64,000 nt of DNA from an uncultured Anaerobutyricum sp. (lineage in GTDB: Bacteria; Bacillota; Clostridia; Lachnospirales; Lachnospiraceae): contig NZ_CAKRCF010000006.1 in assembly GCF_934307085.1 (NCBI RefSeq), forward strand, positions 21,494 through 85,493, read 5' to 3'. Of the stretch, positions 47,282 through 55,461 are shown piece by piece. The notes beneath the pieces were generated by a model. That model worked only from the letters and a program-made list of their open reading frames with translations. It ran no database searches and had not been told where the DNA came from. Position 1 is the stretch's first letter. Every line of letters starts with the position of its first letter. The position numbers and the translations under genes were made by a program.

Positions 47282-47463
47282 TCCTGATTTGCAAAGCAAA
47301 ACGGACGCCCGAAAAGAGAGCCTATCCCCTATATTTGTGACTTTAGTCGCGGCGGTTTGAATGTTCGCTTAAGCGCTCGCATCCAAACCTTGCTCCGAGG
47401 CCACAAATATAGGGGATAGGCTCTCTTTTCGGGCTGACTGTGGTTGCTGGAGTAAAATCAGGA
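47282..47463. repeat. Long inverted-repeat element, copy E
   Basis: Outer ends TCCTGATTT / AAATCAGGA are exact. A perfect 32-bp stem pairs 47308-47339 with 47402-47433 (CCCGAAAAGAGAGCC and complement). The loop begins GTGACTTTAGTCGCGG, matching GTGACTTTGTGCTGTGG of the copy A core, and carries an apical stem GGTTTG/CAAACC. Confidence 0.8.
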
Positions 47464-47793
47464 TTCATGTTGGAGGAGTTGAGAATTCTCCGGAAAGTTG
47501 CGATTTTTTGTAATCGTTTGTTGCTTTCTGTAGTTAAAAAGAGAGGATTGCAAGAATGTTCTACATAAAAAGTAAGAAAATAGAAATAATATTCAAAGTT
47601 AAAGTGTGATAGTATCTCTACAGACAATATGGAGCATTGTGCATGGTATTGTCCAAAGTGTAAAAAAGTTTTAATGTGGATGGATACGGATGAGTAAAGA
47701 TGATTTACAAAAGAATTTCAAGAAATCTGATTTGGGAAAGAGTTCAATTCAGAGTGTGAAAGCTTTTACGTTTATAGAATTAATATAATTGCA

Positions 47794-47942
47794 GATTTAA
47801 GAAAAACAGAGCCCCCGAACCCTAGCATATGTAAAAATGCGCCTTAGAGCAAACTCTTAATGCGGGTGAGCATTAAGAGTGCAGTGATGCGAAGCATTTT
47901 TGCATATGCTAGGGTTCGGGGGCTCGTCTGTTTATCTAAATC
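47794..47942. repeat. Long inverted-repeat element, copy F
   Basis: Ends GATTTAAG and TAAATC, then AAACAGAGCCCCCGAACCCT paired with its complement (interrupted by single bulges) through CATATG and AAAAATGC. A perfect apical hairpin ACTCTTAATGC / GCATTAAGAGT is inside. The right end read on the minus strand is GATTTAGATAAACAGACG, matching the left end of copy C. It lies between copy E and the stop of the symporter gene and could terminate both strands. Confidence 0.75.
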
Positions 47943-47949
47943 TTACAGT

Positions 47950-49335
47950 TTAGGACTTCTTTTTCTCATATTCTTTCAGAGCATTCAGAGCCTTTTTCGA
48001 CAACGGATATAACATGATGATGTTAAAGATTGTCATCAATCCAATTCCGACATCTCCCAAATCCCATACAATTGTATACGCAGCAAGTCCTCCAACAAAG
48101 AGCATTGCTAAAGCAAGAACCTTGTAAGCTGTTTGTGAGAACCAGTTATCTCCAAAGAGGTAGGCTACATTGGAACGTGCGTAAAATAAGATTCCGATAA
48201 ATGTAGAAAAACTGAATAACCATAAAGTTACGGCAATGAATATTACTCCGAATGAGCCGAGATGATATTCCATTGCTTTTTGTAATAAATCCATTCCAAC
48301 GAGTCCTTCGGTGAGTTTTGTTGGAGTAAGGAGCATGATCATAGCAGTACAACTGCAAATCATGAGCGTGTCGATGAAAACACCTAATGACTGTGTTAAT
48401 CCGACTTTAACAGGACTGTCTGCAACAGCGGCTGCGGCTGCACAAGGGGCGGAGCCAGATCCAGCCTCATTTGAAAAGAGGCCTCGTTTGATTCCGTTCA
48501 TAAGGACTGCACCGAATCCGCCGGCCGCTACTTGACGGAAACCAAAAGCCTCAGAAAAGATTCGTTCAAATACACCAGGGAGCTGTGTAATATTTGTGAT
48601 AATAATAAATAATGTAATCAGCAAATAAAGTCCGGCCATGATAGGAACGATAATGTCCAAAACTTTTACAGTTGCATTTTTTCGAAGTACAATAATTGCG
48701 GCAAGTATTACAAGAACCACTGTAGTGTAAATCGGTGGAATGTGAAAAGCATTTTTAAATGCGGATGCCACAGAATTACTTACTACTTGGCTGATACCGC
48801 ACCAGCATATAAGACCGGAAATGGCAAAAAGTATGGAAAGAAGCACATAACGTTTTTTCTTGCCGGATTTTTCTTCAAAATATCGATGAATGTAATAAGC
48901 AGGTCCGCCTCGATATCCTCCATATAGAGGGTCTTTTTCTTTATAAATTTGTGATAATGTTGCTTCAATGAAAGCGGTGGAAGAACCGATAAGGGCAGTA
49001 ACCCACATCCAGAAAACAGCACCAGCTCCGCCAGCGGAAATTGCGGCAACTACGCCAACCAGATTGCCCATTCCAACACGGGTTGCCGTAGATACGATTA
49101 AAGTCTGAATAACAGAAAGTGCGCTTTGTTCTTCGTCTTTTTTTTCGAAAAGTGCGCCAACCATATCTTTGAAAAGACGGATTGGCAGAAATCTTGTCCG
49201 AATCGTAAAATAAATCCCAGTAGGGATTAGTAAAATGACTAAAAGTGAAAGAGGGAGTGTTCCACCGCCAGGTAAAGGCAGAGTGAGCAGATCTCCCCAT
49301 AAAAAGTTGTATACCGTTTCAATTAATTTGACCAT
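47950..49335 (-). CDS. Alanine/glycine:cation symporter (AGCS family)
   Basis: Sodium-coupled amino acid importer. 461 aa with about ten to eleven hydrophobic helices. Family motifs: the N-terminal LPLPGGGTLPLSLLVILLIPTGIYFTIRTRF (in part GIYFTIRTRFLPIRLF), GMGNLVGVVAAISAGGAGAVFWMW (in part), IYKEKDPLYGGYRGGPAYYI, RGLFSNEAGSGSAPCAAAAA, and the C-terminal LGDVGIGLMTIFNI. Clear AGGAGG ribosome site. It has its own promoter and faces mltG, with two long repeat elements between them. Confidence 0.94.
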   Translation of the reverse strand: MVKLIETVYNFLWGDLLTLPLPGGGTLPLSLLVILLIPTGIYFTIRTRFLPIRLFKDMVGALFEKKDEEQSALSVIQTLIVSTATRVGMGNLVGVVAAISAGGAGAVFWMWVTALIGSSTAFIEATLSQIYKEKDPLYGGYRGGPAYYIHRYFEEKSGKKKRYVLLSILFAISGLICWCGISQVVSNSVASAFKNAFHIPPIYTTVVLVILAAIIVLRKNATVKVLDIIVPIMAGLYLLITLFIIITNITQLPGVFERIFSEAFGFRQVAAGGFGAVLMNGIKRGLFSNEAGSGSAPCAAAAAVADSPVKVGLTQSLGVFIDTLMICSCTAMIMLLTPTKLTEGLVGMDLLQKAMEYHLGSFGVIFIAVTLWLFSFSTFIGILFYARSNVAYLFGDNWFSQTAYKVLALAMLFVGGLAAYTIVWDLGDVGIGLMTIFNIIMLYPLSKKALNALKEYEKKKS

Positions 49336-49359
49336 ATTCGTTTGTATCCTCCTGAAAAT

Positions 49360-49388
49360 AGTATATAATTTCTTTTTAATTTTGTAAA
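49360..49388 (-). promoter_or_regulatory. Promoter of the symporter gene
   Basis: On the minus strand TTTACA (49388-49383), 17-nt spacer, TATACT (49365-49360), 25 nt before the start codon. Confidence 0.7.
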
Positions 49389-49687
49389 TAAATAGTTGAC
49401 TCTAGAAGGAAAATGGTATAAAATGGAAAAACAAACACATAAATGACATAAAATTACTTAAATGGAAGTATAAGGTACCCGAAGAATATAAAGAAAAGGA
49501 AGAAATATTAAAAAATTATTTTTGAATCATGTTAAGTATATAAGCCAGAACAATTTACAAATTAAGCAGTAGTTCTTGGTAATTGTGTTATGGGGATTTT
49601 CATAATTGTAGCATTAGAATTATAAAATTTATAAGGGTTGTATTTAACAAAAATTCTTGCAATTAGCAGAAATAAAGGGGTGAGCAT
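49389..49687. other. Spacer before the prepilin peptidase gene
   Basis: AT-rich, about 300 bp, no ORF or repeat found. A divergent plus-strand promoter candidate is TTGACT (49396-49401), 17-nt spacer, TAAAAT (49419-49424). The next gene is 264 nt away, so the link to it is uncertain. The ribosome site AAAGGGGTGA sits at the right edge. Confidence 0.5.
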
Positions 49688-50131
49688 ATGAGGATAATTA
49701 CAATGATTGTCATAGTTAGTATTTTACTGGTTATTTCTATAATCGATTTTAAAATCAAGATAATTCCGAATCAGTTAAATGTACTTTTACTTATTTCGGG
49801 AATCTGGAGTAGCCTTGTTTTTCAGGAAGTTACATTTTTAAGCTGCTTTTTAGGAGTGTTTTCGGTTAGTGTCCCGATGTTTATCCTTTCAGTTTTATGT
49901 TCAGGTGGACTGGGTGGAGGAGATATTAAGCTAATGGCGGCAAGCGGGGTGTTATTAGGAATAAAGTGGAATATATTTGCTGCTTGTGCGGGATTACTTT
50001 TAGGAGGATTATATGGATTTTTTCTACTGATTACAAAGCGTGCGGAGCGAAAGGATTGCTTTGCGCTAGGACCTTTTTTGTGTATAGGAATTGCTGTTGT
50101 GTTTTTTAGGTATATTTTTATGAAAGTATGA
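49688..50131 (+). CDS. Prepilin peptidase, A24 family (short, CpaA/TadV type)
   Basis: Aspartic membrane protease that cleaves type IV prepilin-like leaders. 147 aa with about four to five helices. The two catalytic aspartates are Asp20 (IIDFKIKIIPNQLN) and Asp79 in GGLGGGDIKLMAA. It lacks the N-terminal methyltransferase domain of full PilD. No pilin, ATPase or other secretion genes are near, so it acts with genes elsewhere. Confidence 0.88.
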   Translation: MRIITMIVIVSILLVISIIDFKIKIIPNQLNVLLLISGIWSSLVFQEVTFLSCFLGVFSVSVPMFILSVLCSGGLGGGDIKLMAASGVLLGIKWNIFAACAGLLLGGLYGFFLLITKRAERKDCFALGPFLCIGIAVVFFRYIFMKV

Positions 50132-50769
50132 GGAGTTGATGTTGAATACTGTGGATTCCCACTTGATTTCCTTTTCATCACTTCCGAGTAAGAAGTCGTT
50201 TTTCGTGAATTGTCTCATTAACATTTTGTCAAATAACGTGCCTGTTTTCCTATAGAGCCGTGTTGGCTTCACTCATTGATGCCGCGCATCGTCTCATTCG
50301 GTCAACTTGTCGGTAAAAACATTCTGTGTTATTTAACTGAAAGTCAATGGGATAGTACACTGGTCAGTTAGATTATGTAAAATTACGAAATTGCAATTTT
50401 TAAAAGATGGAAATGAATGGTAAAAACAAAGAGAGATGTCATAAAATAATTAAAAAAATGAAGAAAAAATATTAGAATTTTAATCTAAAATAATCCTGAA
50501 ATTCCAGTAAAAAATTATTGAGAAAAAATCTAAAATAAGCCATATGTATATTGTATACAAAACTGTTGGTTTTATAGCAATTTTAACCTAAAATTGTTCT
50601 CGGAAAAATACGTTGTCAAGGGGAAAAATTGGCATAAAAAGGCTGTTTCGGGCAAGATTTTGTATTTTAGAAGGAACAGTTCCGAATAAGCTTTACATTA
50701 CCTCAAAAAAATGATAATATTATGTCGAATTTAAAATAAACCACAACTTTTGACAAGGAGGAATAATCA
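50132..50769. other. Spacer upstream of PFOR with an unidentified higher-GC segment
   Basis: From about 50135 to 50340 the sequence is less AT-rich than its surroundings and has short open frames on both strands (a 38-codon plus-strand ORF at 50141, and a minus-strand ORF reading RQFTKNDFLLGSDEKEIKW), none with support as a gene. It may be a decayed remnant. From 50400 on it is plain AT-rich sequence leading to the PFOR promoter. Confidence 0.45.
50692..50720 (+). promoter_or_regulatory. Promoter of the PFOR gene
   Basis: TTTACA (50692-50697), 17-nt spacer, TAATAT (50715-50720). The start codon lies 50 nt downstream behind AAGGAGGAATAA. Confidence 0.75.
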
Positions 50770-53700
50770 ATGCCTAGAGCAAAACAGTCTATGGATGGAA
50801 ATACCGCAGCAGCTCACGTAGCATATGCGTATACAGATGTTGCAGCTATCTATCCTATTACACCATCTAGTCCAATGGCTGATTCCGTTGACCAGTGGGC
50901 AGCAGCAGGACAGGAAAATATTTTTGGTAACCAGGTAGTTGTTAGTGAGATGCAGTCTGAGGCAGGTGCAGCAGGTACAGTTCACGGTTCTCTTGCAGCT
51001 GGTGCTATCACAACAACATTTACAGCATCCCAGGGTCTTCTTCTTATGATCCCTAACATGTATAAGATTGCAGCTGAGCAGCTTCCATGTGTATTTGATG
51101 TATCTGCACGTACAGTTGCTACACAGTCTCTGAACATTTTCGGTGACCACAGTGACGTATATGCATGTCGTCAGACAGGATTTGCTATGCTGGCAGAAAC
51201 TAACCCACAGGAAGTTATGGACTTAAGCCCTGTAGCACATCTTGCTGCAATCGAAGGTAAAGTTCCATTCATCAACTTCTTCGATGGTTTCCGTACATCT
51301 CATGAGATTCAGAAGATCGAAAAATGGGATTATGCAGACTTAAAAGAAATGTGCAACATGGATGCAGTTAAAGCTTTCCGTGAGCATGCTCTTAACCCAG
51401 AACACCCAGCTATGCGTGGTTCTCACGAAAACGGTGATGTTTTCTTCCAGCACAGAGAAGCTTGTAACTCTGTTTACGAAGCTTTACCAGCTGTTGTTAA
51501 GAAATACATGGGCAAAATCAACGAAAAACTGGGAACTAACTACGATTTATTCAACTACTATGGTGCAGAAGATGCAGACCGCGTAATCATCGCAATGGGA
51601 TCTATCTGTGACGTAGCAGAAGAAGTAATTGATTACTTAACAGCAAAAGGTGAAAAGGTTGGTTTAATCAAAGTTCGTTTATATCGTCCTTGGGTATCTT
51701 CTGCATTATTAGACGTTATTCCTAAGACAGCTAAGAAGATTGCTGTTCTTGACCGTACAAAAGAGCCTGGAGCATTAGGAGATCCTTTATATCTTGATGT
51801 TGCTACAACTCTTAGAGAAGCAGGTCTTAACGACATCGTTCTTACAGCAGGACGTTACGGATTAGGTTCTAAAGATACTCCTCCTTCATCTGTATTTGCT
51901 ATTTATAAAGAACTTGAAAAAGACGCTCCAAAGAGCCGTTTCACAATTGGTATCGTGGATGATGTTACAAACTTATCCTTACCAGAAGTTAAACCAGCTC
52001 CTATCACATCTGCTCCTGGTACAGTAGAGTGTAAGTTCTGGGGTCTTGGTGGAGACGGTACTGTAGGTGCTAACAAGAACTCTACAAAGATTATCGGTGA
52101 CCACACAGATAAATACATTCAGGCATACTTCCAGTATGATTCCAAGAAGACAGGTGGTATTACAATTTCTCACCTTCGTTTTGGTGACAACCCAATCAGA
52201 AGCCCATACTACATTAACCAGGCTGACTTCGTAGCATGTCACAACCCATCTTATGTAGTTAAAGGTTACAAGATGGTTCAGGATGTTAAACCAGGCGGAA
52301 TCTTCATGATCAACTGCCAGTGGTCTGATGAAGAATTAGATCAGCATATGCCTGCAGCAGCTAAGAAGTACATTGCAGACAACAACATTCAGTTATACAC
52401 AATCAACGCTATTGATAAGGCTATCGAGATTGGTATGGGTAAACGTACTAACACAATCTTACAGTCCGCATTCTTCAAATTAGCGAACATCATGCCTATC
52501 GATGAAGCAGTAGAATTCATGAAAGCAGCAGCTAAGAAGTCCTACAGTAAGAAGGGTGACGCTGTTGTAGAGATGAACTACAAAGCTATTGACGCTGGTG
52601 TAGATGCTGTTCATAAAGTAGAGATTCCAGCTTCCTGGTCTAACCCAGCTGCTGATGCTCCTGCTAAAGAACTTACAGGACGTCCAGAGACAGTTAAGAT
52701 GGTTAAGGAAATGATGGAACCTATCGGAATCATGGATGGTGACAGCCTGCCAGTATCTACATTCGTAGACAACGCTGACGGACAGTTCGAACTTGGTGCT
52801 TCCGCATACGAAAAACGTGGTACTGCTGTATCTGTTCCAGAATGGAATCCAGAAGCTTGTATCCAGTGTAACCAGTGTGCATTTGTATGTTCCCATGCTA
52901 CAATTCGTCCTTTCTTAGTAAGCGAAGACGAAATTAAGGCAGCTCCTGACAACATGAAAGTTGCAGATACAAAGCCAAAGGCAAGCGAATACAAATTTAC
53001 AATGAGCGTATCTCCATTAGACTGTATGGGATGTGGTGAGTGTATCACAGTTTGTCCTGCAGCAGCTAAGGGCGCATTAAAGATGGTTCCACAGGAAAGC
53101 CAGGCAGCAGAACAGCCAGTATTCGATTACTTAGTTGCAACTGTTGGAAGAAAACCAGGTGCTCCTGCAGATACTACAGTTAAGGGATCTCAGTTCAATC
53201 AGCCATTACTTGAGTTCTCCGGATCTTGTGCAGGATGTGCAGAGACATCTTACGCTCGTCTGATTACTCAGTTATTTGGAGAGCATATGTACATCTCCAA
53301 TGCAACAGGATGTTCATCCATCTGGGGTGGTCCTGCAGCAACAGCTCCATATACAGTAAATAAAGATTCCAAACAGGGACCAGCTTGGGCTAACTCCTTA
53401 TTCGAGGATAACGCAGAGCACGGCTTTGGTATGTATCTTGGACAGAAGACTTTACGTGATCAGGCTATCGCTAAATTAGAGAAGATGGCAGCATCCGATA
53501 AAGCATCCGATGAATTTAAAGCAGCATTTGCTAAGTTCATGGAAACAAAAGACAATACAAAAGAAAATACACCTGATGCTCAGGCATTAATCGCTGAGGT
53601 AGAAAAAGCTGCAGCAGCTGGATGCCCAGATGCAGCAGAAGTATTAGAGAAGAAACAGTATCTCGCTAAGAAGTCCGTATGGATCTTCGGTGGTGACGGA

Positions 53701-54327
53701 TGGGCATATGATATCGGTTTCGGTGGATTAGACCATGTATTAGCTTCCGGCGAGAACGTAAACGTTATGGTATTCGATACTGAGATGTACTCCAACACAG
53801 GTGGACAGGCTTCTAAAGCTTCTAACATCGGTGAGGTTTGTCAGTTCGCAGCAGCTGGTAAAGAAATTAGCAAGAAGAGCCTTGCAGAGATCGCTATGAG
53901 CTACGGATACGTATACGTTGCACAGATCGCTCTTGGTGCTAATCCTAACCAGGCAGTTAAATGTCTTGCAGAAGCAGAAGCTTACAACGGACCATCCCTG
54001 ATTATCGGATACGCTCCATGTGAACTTCACGGTATCGCTAAGGGTGGTATGAACCACTGCCAGGATGAGATGAAGAAAGCCGTTAAGGCTGGTTACTGGA
54101 ACCTCTTCTCCTTCGACCCAGCTAAGAAAGCTGAAGGAAAGAATCCATTCACATTAACATCTAAAGAAGGCGACGGATCATATCAGGAATTCCTGAATAA
54201 CGAATCTCGTTACACTCGTCTGATTAAGCCATTCCCAGAAAGAGCTGAAAGACTCTTCAATGAATCTGAGAAGGTTGCGAAAGCTCGTTATGAGCATCTG
54301 CAGAGACTCGTTGAGCTTTATAAATAA
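50770..54327 (+). CDS. nifJ: Pyruvate:ferredoxin oxidoreductase
   Basis: Pyruvate plus CoA to acetyl-CoA and CO2 with reduction of ferredoxin; central to anaerobic energy metabolism. Single-chain form, 1185 aa. Domain order: pyrimidine-binding domain I (start KQSMDGNTAAAHVAYAYTDVAAIYPITPSSPM, in part), domain II, gamma domain (GLGGDGTVGANKNS), two 4Fe-4S clusters (Cys697-x2-x2-x3 in CIQCNQCAFVC, Cys752 in CMGCGECITVC), and the thiamine-diphosphate domain (GCAETSYARL, GDGWAYDIGFGGLDH). Optimised codons suggest very high expression. Confidence 0.97.
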   Translation: MPRAKQSMDGNTAAAHVAYAYTDVAAIYPITPSSPMADSVDQWAAAGQENIFGNQVVVSEMQSEAGAAGTVHGSLAAGAITTTFTASQGLLLMIPNMYKIAAEQLPCVFDVSARTVATQSLNIFGDHSDVYACRQTGFAMLAETNPQEVMDLSPVAHLAAIEGKVPFINFFDGFRTSHEIQKIEKWDYADLKEMCNMDAVKAFREHALNPEHPAMRGSHENGDVFFQHREACNSVYEALPAVVKKYMGKINEKLGTNYDLFNYYGAEDADRVIIAMGSICDVAEEVIDYLTAKGEKVGLIKVRLYRPWVSSALLDVIPKTAKKIAVLDRTKEPGALGDPLYLDVATTLREAGLNDIVLTAGRYGLGSKDTPPSSVFAIYKELEKDAPKSRFTIGIVDDVTNLSLPEVKPAPITSAPGTVECKFWGLGGDGTVGANKNSTKIIGDHTDKYIQAYFQYDSKKTGGITISHLRFGDNPIRSPYYINQADFVACHNPSYVVKGYKMVQDVKPGGIFMINCQWSDEELDQHMPAAAKKYIADNNIQLYTINAIDKAIEIGMGKRTNTILQSAFFKLANIMPIDEAVEFMKAAAKKSYSKKGDAVVEMNYKAIDAGVDAVHKVEIPASWSNPAADAPAKELTGRPETVKMVKEMMEPIGIMDGDSLPVSTFVDNADGQFELGASAYEKRGTAVSVPEWNPEACIQCNQCAFVCSHATIRPFLVSEDEIKAAPDNMKVADTKPKASEYKFTMSVSPLDCMGCGECITVCPAAAKGALKMVPQESQAAEQPVFDYLVATVGRKPGAPADTTVKGSQFNQPLLEFSGSCAGCAETSYARLITQLFGEHMYISNATGCSSIWGGPAATAPYTVNKDSKQGPAWANSLFEDNAEHGFGMYLGQKTLRDQAIAKLEKMAASDKASDEFKAAFAKFMETKDNTKENTPDAQALIAEVEKAAAAGCPDAAEVLEKKQYLAKKSVWIFGGDGWAYDIGFGGLDHVLASGENVNVMVFDTEMYSNTGGQASKASNIGEVCQFAAAGKEISKKSLAEIAMSYGYVYVAQIALGANPNQAVKCLAEAEAYNGPSLIIGYAPCELHGIAKGGMNHCQDEMKKAVKAGYWNLFSFDPAKKAEGKNPFTLTSKEGDGSYQEFLNNESRYTRLIKPFPERAERLFNESEKVAKARYEHLQRLVELYK

Positions 54328-54383
54328 TAAAGCTTGGCTGGTTAGTCAGATTAGTTACAGAAGATAAAACTTTATAAAATACA

Positions 54384-54428
54384 AAGGAGAAGCCGTGTAC
54401 CAGCTATGCTAGTGCATGGCTTCTTCTT
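54384..54428 (+). terminator. Terminator of the PFOR gene
   Basis: GAGAAGCC and TG pair with CA and GGCTTCTTC across a 16-nt loop, then TTGTATG. Weak U tract. Confidence 0.6.
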
Positions 54429-54530
54429 GTATGCTGAAGTATTTTCAGTCTTTATTGAAAAAAAGATACAAATTATATTATAATAAGCTATAATAAATAA
54501 TAACCGATGGATGGTAATGGCTGGTTGGGG

Positions 54531-54840
54531 ATGATGTTGATTTTTCCAATTCTACGGGAGGTAAAATTTTTATTGGGATTGAAGATAAGACGAATGAAGT
54601 CATTGGAATTGGAGAGAAGAATCCTTTTAAATTAGTAGATGATATTTCAAATATGATAGTTGATAGTTGTACTCCGATAATTGACCCAGAGATTACAGCA
54701 TACTATATTAAGTTACCTGGGAAGGAACAGAGCACTTATATAAGAATTAATGGTACAAGCCTGACGATGAGAGAAAGTTAAAAGAATTGGAATTGGAAGG
54801 ACAAAAATTTCCTATAACACTTTACCAGAAATAGATATCA
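54531..54840 (+). pseudogene. Remnant of an AlbA_2 (divergent AAA-4/Schlafen-like) domain gene
   Basis: The frame from 54533 encodes DVDFSNSTGGKIFIGIEDKT, then NEVIGIGEKNPFKLVDDISNMI, PIIDPEITAYYIKLPGKEQ and TYIRINGTS before a stop at 54779. This is the AlbA_2 pattern (A-x-x-N-x-x-GG-x-I-x-IGI-x-D, then a Y-x-R-x-G-x-x strand). The continuation PDDERKLKELELEGQKFP lies in another frame, so a frameshift is present. The 5' and 3' parts of a normal gene are absent. No start codon or ribosome site. Confidence 0.7.
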
Positions 54841-55461
54841 CGTTGCATGATAGAGTATAATTCACTTCATGGAATAACAATCTACTCACTTAATTTTCTT
54901 AAGCTATCTCGCATACAATATCAACAAAATGCAGGATTCTTATTTGAAAATTACATTTATAATTGTATGAATTGTCTTGAAATCCAAAGATGATGATACA
55001 TAACTAACTAAAACCACAAACAAAAATGTATTTTTATAAGAACAATACATTTCAAAAATCAATAAAAACTGAGTAAGTTAGCTACAATATCCTTCTAAAT
55101 AAGAAAAATAATCAGAAAATAATTTGTTTAAAAATGAATAATCAAATTATTAGACAACTCATCTTAATGTTTATATTTACAACCCATTTAAAATGTTGTA
55201 ATATAATAACAACAAAAAGAAATGCAGGAAGTTAATATAACTGCTTCTGAAAATGAATTTGTTACTTTTTTAAATATGTAATTATTCAGAGAACTATAGA
55301 TTCTTATTCAGACTATAGATATTTCTTCAGAATCATAAGAACATGAGATTATGAAATCATAAGATTTGATTGAAAGTTTCTGATGATTACTAATTACAAA
55401 AATATAATTTACAACTGATGAATATTTACTATTTTATAGTGATGCAAGAAAGGGTGAGACC
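54841..55461. other. AT-rich intergenic region with the gltB leader
   Basis: About 620 bp. Its first half has no ORF; a hairpin AAATGTATT / AATACATTT (about 55027-55055) is of unknown use. The gltB promoter lies at 55176-55204. The leader after it is about 250 nt with the short direct repeat ATCATAAGA near 55335 and 55359 and no recognised riboswitch. Confidence 0.5.
55176..55214 (+). promoter_or_regulatory. Promoter and possible operator of gltBD
   Basis: TTTACA (55176-55181), 17-nt spacer, TAATAT (55199-55204). A dyad TGTTGT (55194-55199) and ACAACA (55209-55214) overlaps the -10, in the position of a repressor site. Its regulator is unknown. Confidence 0.6.

Noticed and set aside
47629..47697. 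Tiny ORF with CAWYCPKCKK, zinc-ribbon-like
   Set aside because: Only 22 codons from the ATG and no ribosome site. It may be a remnant of a zinc-ribbon protein but is too short to call.
50767..51150. Minus-strand ORF of 127 codons inside the PFOR gene
   Set aside because: It mirrors a strongly biased coding strand, is Cys/Thr-rich without motifs, and PFOR is certain here.
55020..55060. Hairpin AAATGTATT/AATACATTT as a gene terminator
   Set aside because: No gene precedes it within 600 bp apart from the pseudogene, and no U tract follows.
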